Counted from the first letter of the stretch, positions 1 through 6,513 are shown. The stretch is DNA of 8,895 nt from Erysipelotrichaceae bacterium (GCA_003510215.1 DOKQ01000042.1:1-8895), one strand, 5' to 3'. Notes: generated from the sequence alone by a model not told the origin. A program made the numbers and translations.

Positions 1-131
1 AGGAAGACTCTTGGATTTAATCAAACAAAAATTCGTGATTTTGGACCATGTGGAATACTTTGTCCTGGACAAAGTATTCCACATGGTCCAAGATCACGAA
101 TTTTTGTTTGATTAAATCCAAGAGTCTTCCT
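1..131. repeat. Fold-back inverted repeat, 65-bp arms, at window edge
   Basis: Bases 1-65 are the reverse complement of bases 67-131 with one mismatch (T at 40 against G at 92, where A would pair). The single centre base is T66. Both arms encode the same helicase segment. Arm 1-65 reads it on the plus strand and continues through the centre as Val-Leu-Asp, which is the expected start of the VLDEAD motif. Arm 67-131 is the natural minus-strand continuation of the helicase gene. The centre is the short palindrome GTCC-T-GGAC, a plausible strand-switch microhomology. Because the repeat runs to base 1 and cuts a conserved gene at motif II, a fold-back chimera at a contig end is more likely than a real inversion. 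Confidence 0.95.
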
Positions 132-520
132 GGTGTTGCTACCAGAATATCTGTTCCTTGTTGCAGTGATCTGGTTTGAGGGTTCTGATGTACTCCCCCA
201 TAGATGACAAGGCTTTTTAGGGGTAGAAAAGCTCCATAGGTTTCAAAGCTTTCCTGGATTTGAATAGCCAACTCACGTGTCGGAGCTAAGATAAGTGCTC
301 GGATAACTCGTTGATTTCGTTTTGTCTTTGATAAGTTTTGTAACATAGGGATGGCAAATGCGGCGGTTTTCCCGGTTCCGGTCTGTGCTGCTCCCATGAC
401 ATCACGTCCGGTCATAATTGCAGGTATCGCTTCCTGCTGGATTGGGGTTGGAATAGTATACCCTGCTTTGGTTACAGCTTTAAGTATAGGTTCAATTAAG
501 TTTAGTTGATTAAAGTTCAA
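17..520 (-). CDS. DEAD-box RNA helicase, N-terminal part, broken by fold-back repeat
   Basis: ATP-dependent RNA helicase of the RhlE/CshA type, expected to act in the cytoplasm on structured RNA (ribosome assembly, mRNA turnover). Visible in order: a Q-motif region with PTPIQQEAIP (residues 24-33), motif I AQTGTGKT (45-52), motif Ia PTREL (80-84), the GG motif (108-109), and motif Ib TPGR (129-132). The sequence is genuine to about Val151. Codon 152 lies at the fold-back centre and reads CAG (Gln) instead of the Leu expected before DEAD. The last 15 residues, to the stop at 17, are antisense translation of the repeat arm. Motif II onward and the whole C-terminal RecA domain are missing, since family members run about 370-530 residues. 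The start is TTG at 520, supported by AAGGAG 7 bases upstream. Subfamily assignment is uncertain. Confidence 0.85.
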   Translation of the reverse strand: MNFNQLNLIEPILKAVTKAGYTIPTPIQQEAIPAIMTGRDVMGAAQTGTGKTAAFAIPMLQNLSKTKRNQRVIRALILAPTRELAIQIQESFETYGAFLPLKSLVIYGGVHQNPQTRSLQQGTDILVATPGRLLDLIKQKFVILDHVEYFVQDKVFHMVQNHEFLFD

Positions 521-546
521 TGGTTTTCTCCTTCGGATAAACGTCT

Positions 547-552
547 ATTATA
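547..552 (-). promoter_or_regulatory. Probable -10 element of the helicase gene
   Basis: Consensus TATAAT on the minus strand, about 27 bases before the TTG start. At 17-bp spacing the -35 position reads TAGCCT, which is poor. That hexamer falls within the hairpin following the M48 protease gene, so the terminator and promoter share bases. Confidence 0.5.
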
Positions 553-561
553 CTCTCTTTA

Positions 562-594
562 TAGCCAAAAGGCTAGGAAAACATTTCCCAGCCT
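562..594 (-). terminator. Terminator of the DUF3784-M48 unit
   Basis: Read on the minus strand, an 11-bp stem with one G-U pair (AGGCTGGGAAA / TTTCCTAGCCT, bases 570-594) closes a TGT loop and is followed by TTTGGC. It lies directly after the M48 stop codon. A second 5-bp stem (TAGCC / GGCTA, 562-575) overlaps the distal arm and would compete with it. The U-run is short, so termination may be incomplete. Confidence 0.65.
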
Positions 595-1812
595 CTATTT
601 TGATAACATTTCAATGCGTTTACTCATCGGAGGATGCGAGTAGGACAGCTTCACAACCCACGGATGTGGAGTTAAATTGCTAAAGTTCTTCTTTGCCAGT
701 AATTTGAGAGCTGAAACAAGTGCCGGACCATACCCGTGAACTTTCGCAAAGTAATCAGCTTTGAACTCCGCCTTTCGGGATAGGTATGATAACGGTAGTT
801 GAAGTACAATCCCTATCGGAGACATTAAAATACTGAATAGGATCATCGAAAATCCAATGTGAGGCTCACTAAACCCAAAGGGTTGAACAAAGTAGGTGGT
901 TTCAAAGAAAATCACAAGCACCACAAGATACACAAAGAGCATAATCACGGACTGAGCAAAACTTCGGATCACATCCTTGTGCTTGGCATGTCCTATTTCA
1001 TGAGCCAGTACCGCAACGATTTCATCTTCGCTGCATTGCTCAATCAATGTATCGTATAAAACAATCTGTTTAAACTTTCCAAATCCCGAGAAGAACGCAT
1101 TCAATTTCGTTGAACGCTTGGAAGCATTCATGACACTGATTTTGGTCACTTCATACCCTACGGATTGTGCGAATACCTCAATCCTGGCTTTTAAAGTAGA
1201 ATCTTGCAGCGGCGTGAGTTTATTGAAAAGCCGGATAAACACTTTAGTATATAGGACATTGACCAGAAGAACTACAAGTACCATAACACCCCAGCCAATC
1301 AGAATAAACGTAAGTTGAAACTGAAGGTACAATGTAATCAAAAGATAACCCAGTGCTCCACCCAAAATCACAGTTAATAACAGCCCTTTGATTTTATCCA
1401 GAACAAACGTCGTTAACGTGGATGTATTGAAACCAAATTTCTGATCAATGACAAACGTCGATACATAATCAAAAGGAAGGTTTATCACTAAAGATATAAA
1501 CATATATACACCCAAAAACAGAAGTGTTGTGATTGGAATCGAATTGGATATCGTCATTGTCCATTGGTGTACATACAGAAAGAAATCAGAACTGAGTAAC
1601 ACAAGCATGATCCCAAACGAGATACCCGAACCGACATTTGACAATCGATGATTTAACATTGTGTACTCAAGCCATTGTGAGTATTCCTGCGGGTCATACA
1701 CATCCCTCACATTGTCAGGAATCGGTTGAGTCCGATGCTGGTAATTTAAGGTTGACATCACCCATTCAAACACAAATGTCGCAACAAGAACAAATAATAT
1801 AAATAACTTCAT
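595..1812 (-). CDS. M48 family zinc metalloprotease, Ste24 (CAAX prenyl protease 1)-like
   Basis: Integral membrane zinc protease of 405 residues, matching the Ste24 class (M48A) in length and layout. The N-terminal half holds several membrane segments (about 1-18, 62-82, 93-112, 142-162, 167-190) and the family signature LPFDYVSTFVIDQKFGFN (112-129). The catalytic part has SKRSTKLNAFFSGFG (231-245), HEIGH (271-275, two zinc ligands and the catalytic Glu), EFKAD with Glu349 as the likely third ligand, and SHPP (392-395). Two more hydrophobic segments lie at about 286-304 and 322-340. Bacteria generally lack prenylated CAAX proteins, so the likely role is membrane-protein quality control or processing, with substrate unknown. 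The ATG at 1812 overlaps the upstream gene's stop as ATGA, indicating translational coupling. Confidence 0.93.
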   Translation of the reverse strand: MKLFILFVLVATFVFEWVMSTLNYQHRTQPIPDNVRDVYDPQEYSQWLEYTMLNHRLSNVGSGISFGIMLVLLSSDFFLYVHQWTMTISNSIPITTLLFLGVYMFISLVINLPFDYVSTFVIDQKFGFNTSTLTTFVLDKIKGLLLTVILGGALGYLLITLYLQFQLTFILIGWGVMVLVVLLVNVLYTKVFIRLFNKLTPLQDSTLKARIEVFAQSVGYEVTKISVMNASKRSTKLNAFFSGFGKFKQIVLYDTLIEQCSEDEIVAVLAHEIGHAKHKDVIRSFAQSVIMLFVYLVVLVIFFETTYFVQPFGFSEPHIGFSMILFSILMSPIGIVLQLPLSYLSRKAEFKADYFAKVHGYGPALVSALKLLAKKNFSNLTPHPWVVKLSYSHPPMSKRIEMLSK

Positions 1813-2186
1813 ACATCATACCTCGAACTTTCAATGCCATCTTCTCTTGTTCTCTTAAGCCGATTCCCTGTGTTGCCATAAATCAGTAGACCCACCATGG
1901 TAACAATCATAAATATTACCAATGAAATAACATAGGTTTCCTGATTCAATAGAATGACAAATAGCAAAGCAATTAAAAATCCATTTGTGATCCACATAAA
2001 AACAGCCATAAATCGACCCAACTTCTTTGGGTCGTACTCTGCCTGTTTAGCTGCAGATAACATATTATATCCGGAAATCAGAAAAAAGGCTTTCCCCTGC
2101 AAAAAGAGCAGTGACAAAACAGAAAAGAAGACAATAATCACACTAAAGGTGACCAGCAAAATCCATAGTTCATTGGGTTCAATCAT
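1809..2186 (-). CDS. DUF3784-type small membrane protein
   Basis: A 125-residue protein with three predicted membrane segments (about 7-29, 58-80, 85-103) and a short charged C-terminal tail. After the first helix it carries GKAFFLISGYNMLSAAKQAE (31-50) followed by YDPKKLGRFM (51-60). This resembles the GKG-FLIAGYNT-S-EEK-KYD-KKL-R pattern of DUF3784 proteins, a Bacillota family of unknown function. The start is ATG 2186 with GGAGG 7 bases upstream. It is the first gene of a two-gene unit with the M48 protease, joined by a 4-base stop/start overlap, which suggests the two act together. An accessory or substrate role for the protease is inference only. Confidence 0.8.
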   Translation of the reverse strand: MIEPNELWILLVTFSVIIVFFSVLSLLFLQGKAFFLISGYNMLSAAKQAEYDPKKLGRFMAVFMWITNGFLIALLFVILLNQETYVISLVIFMIVTMVGLLIYGNTGNRLKRTREDGIESSRYDV

Positions 2187-2209
2187 AATCTGCCCTCCCT
2201 ATGTTTACT

Positions 2210-2257
2210 ATTATATCACAACTGATTCTTCCACAGTTTATAACTTTGTGATAGAAT
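2210..2257. promoter_or_regulatory. Divergent promoter pair with mirrored extended -10 elements
   Basis: On the minus strand an extended -10, TGaTATAAT (bases 2218-2210), would drive DUF3784-M48; its -35 is weak. On the plus strand the extended -10 TGaTAGAAT (2249-2257) with a weak -35 TTCCAC (2229-2234, 17-bp spacer) would drive the zinc-ribbon gene. The two form an inverted repeat: ATTATATCACAA (2210-2221) and TTGTGATAGAAT (2246-2257) match at 11 of 12 positions across 24 bases. A nested AACTG / CAGTT pair lies at 2220-2224 and 2234-2238. This may be an operator as well as two promoters. Confidence 0.6.
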
Positions 2258-2282
2258 AGTCATAGAGTTTTAGGAGGATTGT

Positions 2283-2717
2283 ATGAAACACACAAAAGAT
2301 ATTTCATCAGGTCGCAAGACACTTTACTATGTGGGAATGGGAATGGTTGGTATTGGATTCATCTTGTTTATGTCTACCTTTGTGATGGTCATTTTCTTCG
2401 ACCCTTTTTCAATGAGCTATAATCCGATGGGGAATGCCATCATCGGTTTCATCATGATTGCGATTGGAGGATTCATTCAACAGGTCGGTGCTCGTGGAGC
2501 TGCAGGTTCAGGTGTGATTCTTGATCCGAAAAAAGCCAGAGAAGATTTGCATCCATATACAAGCGCTTTTGGTGGCATGGTCAGTGATGTTCTTGATGAA
2601 GTAAAGGATTCAGATCGAACATCGCAAAAAGAGGTCATCAAAATTCGATGTCCTCAGTGCAGTAGTTTAAATGATGAAGATGCACGCTTTTGCAAAAGCT
2701 GCGGAAAAATGCTCTAA
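2283..2717 (+). CDS. Small membrane protein with C-terminal zinc ribbon
   Basis: A 144-residue protein not recognised as a named family. Two hydrophobic segments (about 15-39 and 51-69) are followed by a conserved-looking stretch with GARGAAGSGVILDPKKARED (69-88) and a short acidic linker. The end is a zinc ribbon: CPQC at 123-126 and CKSC at 137-140, four cysteines in the usual CxxC-10-CxxC spacing of zinc_ribbon_2-type domains. The ribbon is predicted to be cytoplasmic. The start is ATG 2283, preceded by AGGAGG with a 5-base spacer. It is transcribed alone, divergent from the DUF3784-M48 pair, and ends at a strong terminator. Function unknown; the shared promoter region hints at co-regulation with the protease pair. 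Confidence 0.85.
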   Translation: MKHTKDISSGRKTLYYVGMGMVGIGFILFMSTFVMVIFFDPFSMSYNPMGNAIIGFIMIAIGGFIQQVGARGAAGSGVILDPKKAREDLHPYTSAFGGMVSDVLDEVKDSDRTSQKEVIKIRCPQCSSLNDEDARFCKSCGKML

Positions 2718-2738
2718 ACGCCTCGGGCGTTTTTTTTA
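2716..2738 (+). terminator. Intrinsic terminator of the zinc-ribbon gene
   Basis: A 7-bp perfect stem (AAACGCC / GGCGTTT) with a TCG loop at 2716-2732, continuing into an unbroken T-run (eight Ts at 2730-2737, partly in the stem). The stem begins inside the TAA stop of the zinc-ribbon gene, and the T-run reaches the stop codon of the convergent YeiH gene. On the minus strand the same stem lacks a good U-run, so it mainly serves the plus strand. Confidence 0.9.
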
Positions 2739-3731
2739 TTGAAGCCACATTAACACACTGATACTTACAGTCACTACAGAAAACCACACCAGCATTCCCA
2801 ATATCAACGGCTTAAAACCTGTCTGACTCATTTGCTTAATGTTGGTATTTAAACCCACCGATGCCAATGCCATAACAATGAGAAATTTCCCTAACGATGA
2901 AGCCTGATTCGTTAACCATACTGGAAGGAATCCGAGGGAATTGAGTGTAACTGCCATAAAGAAAAATAAAATAAACCATGGAAATATGGTTATAAGAGAA
3001 AATTTAGATTCACTTTGATATTGCTTCTGATTTTTTCTGGTTTCAATGATAGCAACAAAGGCTGTTACCGGAAGAATCATGAGTGTTCGTGCAAGTTTGA
3101 CAATGGTCGCAGACTGACCAGCCGCATCACTATAGGCAAATCCTGCTGCCACAACAGACGAGGTATCATTGATGGATGCACCCGCCCATTGGCCAAAGAA
3201 CCCATCAGCCATACCAAATATTTGACCAATCAAAGGATAAGATATAACCGCTAATATATTAAAAAGAAAAATCGTTGAAATGGCATAGGATACATCCTTA
3301 GACTTAGCTTTCAGAATAGGTGCTGTAGCCGCTATCGCTGTTCCTCCGCAAATGGCTGTACCCACACCAATCAGGATCTTAAGATGAGAATCAACCTTTA
3401 GAAGCTGACCAAACACATACGTTGCAACAAAGGCTGTTAAGAAAACGGAAATCAGTAAAAGCAAAGATTCTTTCCCAACTGAAATTACCGCAGAGAAATG
3501 ATAGGAAGTGCCTAAAAGAATAATTGCATACTGTAATCCTTTTTTTGAAGTAAATGCAATCCCTGCATGTAGATACGCTGGCTTTGTCACTACTTGATTG
3601 ATTAGCATGCCCAGCACGATGGCAAGGACTGAACCACCAAGAATCGGAATCCATCGCCCGACAACATTAGCTACAAGTGCAATCACAAAGGCGAACAGGA
3701 CCCCTGGTCCGTAAGTTCGAATCAAACTCAT
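2736..3731 (-). CDS. YeiH-family putative sulfate exporter
   Basis: A 331-residue multi-pass membrane protein of the YeiH / conserved hypothetical 698 family, often labelled putative sulfate exporter; the substrate is not firmly established. About ten hydrophobic helices are visible. Family motifs are GVGTAICGGTAIAA (122-135), WAGASINDTSSVVAAG (182-197), KLARTLMILP (212-221) and ASVGLNTNIKQM (290-301). Length is close to E. coli YeiH. The start is ATG 3731, with GAGGTG just upstream; a possible 12-residue longer start at 3767 runs through that ribosome binding site and the promoter and is rejected. The gene is monocistronic, convergent with the zinc-ribbon gene and divergent from the NERD-helicase gene. 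No LysR-type regulator, a common companion, is adjacent. Confidence 0.92.
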   Translation of the reverse strand: MSLIRTYGPGVLFAFVIALVANVVGRWIPILGGSVLAIVLGMLINQVVTKPAYLHAGIAFTSKKGLQYAIILLGTSYHFSAVISVGKESLLLLISVFLTAFVATYVFGQLLKVDSHLKILIGVGTAICGGTAIAATAPILKAKSKDVSYAISTIFLFNILAVISYPLIGQIFGMADGFFGQWAGASINDTSSVVAAGFAYSDAAGQSATIVKLARTLMILPVTAFVAIIETRKNQKQYQSESKFSLITIFPWFILFFFMAVTLNSLGFLPVWLTNQASSLGKFLIVMALASVGLNTNIKQMSQTGFKPLILGMLVWFSVVTVSISVLMWLQ

Positions 3732-3757
3732 ATGACACCTCATTTCTATTACATGAC

Positions 3758-3766
3758 ATTTTACCA
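3758..3766 (-). promoter_or_regulatory. Probable extended -10 of the YeiH gene
   Basis: On the minus strand bases 3766-3758 read TGgTAAAAT, an extended -10, 27 bases before the ATG at 3731. No good -35 hexamer is visible at 16-18 bp spacing. Confidence 0.45.
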
Positions 3767-3816
3767 TATTTTCAATCAGAATCAGGAAACTTTAAGTTAC
3801 TTCGGTCGAAAGTACG

Positions 3817-3822
3817 CTATAA
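3817..3822 (+). promoter_or_regulatory. Probable -10 element of the NERD-helicase gene
   Basis: Consensus TATAAT on the plus strand, 26 bases before the chosen ATG at 3849. The -35 position is weak (AAGTTA at 17-bp spacing, TTAAGT at 19 bp), which suggests low basal expression or activator dependence. The ribosome binding site GGAGG lies just downstream. Confidence 0.5.
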
Positions 3823-3848
3823 TGAAAGAAAAGTGTGGAGGAATGTAT

Positions 3849-5528
3849 ATGGCCATCATGTACCCATCTAGTTTACCCACATCGTTCATTGAAACCGATC
3901 GTGGTGAAGCCAAAGTATTTCAATGTCTCAAAGAACAGTTAAGTGATGAGTGGATTGTGTATCATAGTGTCTATTGGAGCGGAAAACCTACTGGTTATCA
4001 TCGTAGACGCAATGGTGAAACAGACTTTATCATCACTCATCCAACCTATGGAATTGTGGTGGTTGAGGTTAAAGGTGGGGTGTTTATTCAATATAATCAA
4101 GAAGATGATCTGTGGATAAGTACCGACCAACACCTTCAAACACATGATTTAACCAATCCGTTTGATCAGGCACTCAGAAACTATTATGCCCTTATCGATG
4201 TCATTGTTCGTCTAAACAGTAAAACTTTGCATGCCAATCTTGTAAAATCATCCATTCCGATGGCACATTGTGTTATTTTTTCTGATGTAACTCGTGTATC
4301 CGGAAATCTTCCAATCAACTATGATAAAGAACTAATTCTATACCATCAGGATTTAAATTTGATTGAACGCCGACTAATCGCAATTCTCGATTTCTTTTTT
4401 GAATCTCAATACAGGAATGTACAGCTTACAAAAGATATTGTCAAGCAACTTCAAAAGGCATATGCCCCTACCTTTGTCTTGGACCGACAACTATCTACCT
4501 GGATTGAAGATGAGCAAAAGCGTATGCTTCAATTGACCGAAGAGCAATATCAGATTCTGGATATCTGCAGGCAACTGAATCAGGCGAGCATCTATGGCTG
4601 TGCCGGATCAGGAAAAACTCTGTTAGCCATCAAGAAAGCCATCATGTGTGCTGAAAGTGAGCAGCGAACTGCACTCATCTGCTTCAACTCCATTTTGGGA
4701 AATAAGTTTCGAAAACATGCTCAGGGAATCGAAGATTTGATGGCAGGAAACCTTCATCAGCTATTACTTACTTATTTGCCTGAAGGTAGTCAAGAAGAAA
4801 TGTTATTTGATGATATGGCTATGCTTGATACAGTCATGAACCTTGAGATTGAAAAATTCGATGCCATCATCGTAGATGAAGCACAGGACTTCACAGAAGA
4901 ACAACTGGATATCATCCATTACCTGCTTAAAGAAGACGGTTTGATTTATTACTTCTGGGACGACAATCAGCGGATTATTCGTACCAGCCTGCACATCCCC
5001 AATAACGTTCCGATTCTTACGTTATCAACCAACCTTCGAAACACTCAATACATTTTTGACTATGTTAAGTCTCATTATTTAAAACCCATGGATATCAAAC
5101 ATAAGGGACCTTTAGGAAGAGAAGTCACATTTACCCAGCCTTATGCGGAGCAGAACCAAACTGCTTGCTTCTCTTTATTGCGCAAAGAAATTCAGAAGCT
5201 TGTTGTGAATGAACAGATGAGTCCGGAAGATATCACAATTCTGACATTTAAATCCAAATCCAAGTCCTGGCTAAACCAGTTCTCTTTGCCAAACACCAGT
5301 CTTAGTTATTTTGAGGATGAGGTGTTGGCAAATCACATCCGAATTGAAACTGTTCGCAGATTTAAAGGCATGGAATCCAAAGTAGTGATCGTCACCGAAA
5401 TGAATGATGAGCGATGTCTACAGGATGAAACTTTATTTCATGAAATGTGCTATGTATCCTTCTCAAGGGCGACCAATCATCTGATTGTCATACCAAACCA
5501 ATATTCATTGGAAAAATTGAAAGACTAA
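3849..5528 (+). CDS. NERD nuclease-superfamily 1 (UvrD/Rep-like) helicase fusion
   Basis: A 559-residue predicted cytoplasmic protein joining two nucleic-acid domains. The N-terminal NERD domain (about 17-140) shows GE at 19-20, GETDFII (56-62) and GIVVVEVKGG (68-77), matching a PD-(D/E)xK nuclease core with Asp59, Glu73 and Lys75. The helicase part (about 226-552) has a Q-type motif LTEEQ (229-233), Walker A GCAGSGKT (250-257), Walker B DEAQD (343-347), DDNQ motif III (371-374), LRN motif IV (396-398), TVRRFKGME motif V (501-509) and YVSFSRA motif VI (535-541). All catalytic positions look intact. The start is ATG 3849 with GGAGG 7 bases upstream; the ATG at 3843 is too close to it and a start at 3732 would precede the promoter. 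The gene is solitary. DNA repair or anti-phage roles are plausible, neither shown. Confidence 0.92.
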   Translation: MAIMYPSSLPTSFIETDRGEAKVFQCLKEQLSDEWIVYHSVYWSGKPTGYHRRRNGETDFIITHPTYGIVVVEVKGGVFIQYNQEDDLWISTDQHLQTHDLTNPFDQALRNYYALIDVIVRLNSKTLHANLVKSSIPMAHCVIFSDVTRVSGNLPINYDKELILYHQDLNLIERRLIAILDFFFESQYRNVQLTKDIVKQLQKAYAPTFVLDRQLSTWIEDEQKRMLQLTEEQYQILDICRQLNQASIYGCAGSGKTLLAIKKAIMCAESEQRTALICFNSILGNKFRKHAQGIEDLMAGNLHQLLLTYLPEGSQEEMLFDDMAMLDTVMNLEIEKFDAIIVDEAQDFTEEQLDIIHYLLKEDGLIYYFWDDNQRIIRTSLHIPNNVPILTLSTNLRNTQYIFDYVKSHYLKPMDIKHKGPLGREVTFTQPYAEQNQTACFSLLRKEIQKLVVNEQMSPEDITILTFKSKSKSWLNQFSLPNTSLSYFEDEVLANHIRIETVRRFKGMESKVVIVTEMNDERCLQDETLFHEMCYVSFSRATNHLIVIPNQYSLEKLKD

Positions 5529-5552
5529 AAAAAGGAGATCATTCTCCTTTTA
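5529..5552 (-). terminator. Terminator between convergent genes
   Basis: A perfect 9-bp stem (AAAAGGAGA / TCTCCTTTT, 5530-5551) with a TCAT loop. On the minus strand it begins inside the CPBP stop codon and ends in a run of seven Ts, a good terminator for the CPBP gene. On the plus strand only the four Ts of the stem follow, so it is weaker for the NERD-helicase gene, but it probably works in both directions. Confidence 0.85.
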
Positions 5553-6488
5553 AAGTGCTCGAAACTCATATCCTTCCTTTTTCATCATTTTTAGAATGAC
5601 GATGATTAATAGCAACATGGCAAGTCCGGATGTGATTAACATCCAAGACTGCATGGAAGCAATGGCTTCAGGTACAACCATCGCAACAATATTATTAACA
5701 ACATGGATAATGATAGGCACCCAGATGGACTGAGTATAAACATAGGCATACCCAAGGAACAACCCGATAATAATCGCATAGGATGCCTGAGCTAAGTTAA
5801 GATGAATCACACCGAACAGAATTGCCTGAACTATAATGGCTGTTTTAACCGAATATCTTTTCTGGAAATAGTAGAAGATGAGTCCTCTGAAAATTACTTC
5901 TTCCACAATCGGTCCAACAATGCCCACAGAAACAATAGCTAATGGCAAAGATGTCCCGGAAATTAACTGAGAAATCAAATTCAGCTGTTCCATATAGAAA
6001 TCCATACCTACCAACATAGTTAATGGATTAAACAAGGCTAAGATCAGATTAGACACAAACACCATCGCGAATCCAATGACAACAGATAACACCATGGTTT
6101 TAGGTGTGATGGTTAATGCACGCATTCTAGGCTGTTCTTTATGCGACTTTCTATATCGCAGCCAATAAATGAGGCCAAAAATTAACCCAGATACAATAAC
6201 TGACAATAAAACAGCATTTGGCAAGATTCGATTAATTTCATCCACAATATCACCCGTGTAATCAATCGTAGAGATGTACATAGGAGTAATCACCCCAGCA
6301 GCAATCACCTGCAATCCCATATAAATGACCATCCATCCAAGACTTTTAAAGATAATGCTCCAAACCGATGGCTTTACATCCACTAGCAACCGCCCCCCTA
6401 AACGTAAAGGTTCATTGCACTTCACACATTGCTCATAATGTGGTTGATTGGTATGTCCACACACAGGACACTGAATAAGTTTGCTCAT
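5550..6488 (-). CDS. CPBP (Rce1-like) intramembrane metalloprotease with N-terminal zinc ribbon
   Basis: A 312-residue membrane protein. The N-terminus is a zinc ribbon, CPVC (7-10) and CVKC (21-24). After a first membrane segment (about 46-70) come seven or so hydrophobic helices and the CPBP/Abi domain: EEVIFR (196-201, motif 1), FGVIH (225-229, motif 2) and HVVNN (262-266, motif 3), the Glu, His and Asn residues expected at the metal site. The family includes eukaryotic Rce1 and bacterial proteins linked to bacteriocin self-immunity or protein processing; the substrate here is unknown. The start is ATG 6488 with GTGGGG upstream. A longer reading from TTG at 6542 would begin inside the promoter and oppC terminator and is rejected. 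No bacteriocin genes are adjacent. Confidence 0.92.
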   Translation of the reverse strand: MSKLIQCPVCGHTNQPHYEQCVKCNEPLRLGGRLLVDVKPSVWSIIFKSLGWMVIYMGLQVIAAGVITPMYISTIDYTGDIVDEINRILPNAVLLSVIVSGLIFGLIYWLRYRKSHKEQPRMRALTITPKTMVLSVVIGFAMVFVSNLILALFNPLTMLVGMDFYMEQLNLISQLISGTSLPLAIVSVGIVGPIVEEVIFRGLIFYYFQKRYSVKTAIIVQAILFGVIHLNLAQASYAIIIGLFLGYAYVYTQSIWVPIIIHVVNNIVAMVVPEAIASMQSWMLITSGLAMLLLIIVILKMMKKEGYEFRAL

Positions 6489-6513
6489 TGAGTTCCCCAC
6501 TTTCTTAACACTT

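Noticed and set aside
17..65. Last 15 residues of the helicase reading frame as a real C-terminus
   Set aside because: They are antisense translation of the fold-back arm and match no helicase motif.
1..131. Terminal inverted repeat of an insertion sequence or a linear-replicon hairpin end
   Set aside because: The repeat is coding sequence of the helicase itself, with no transposase, target duplication or resolution-site features.
859..1318. Two plus-strand open frames opposite the M48 gene
   Set aside because: Both are antisense to a strongly conserved protein, and neither shows a recognisable domain.
1954..2259. Plus-strand open frame over the DUF3784 gene and its promoter
   Set aside because: Antisense to a supported gene, crosses the divergent promoters, and shows no domain.
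3391..3654. Minus-strand alternative frame inside the YeiH gene
   Set aside because: Shadow of the conserved membrane protein; no start signals or domain.
3732..3848. 39-residue N-terminal extension of the NERD-helicase protein
   Set aside because: It would start upstream of the TATAAT and run through the GGAGG ribosome binding site; the ATG at 3849 has the correct spacing.
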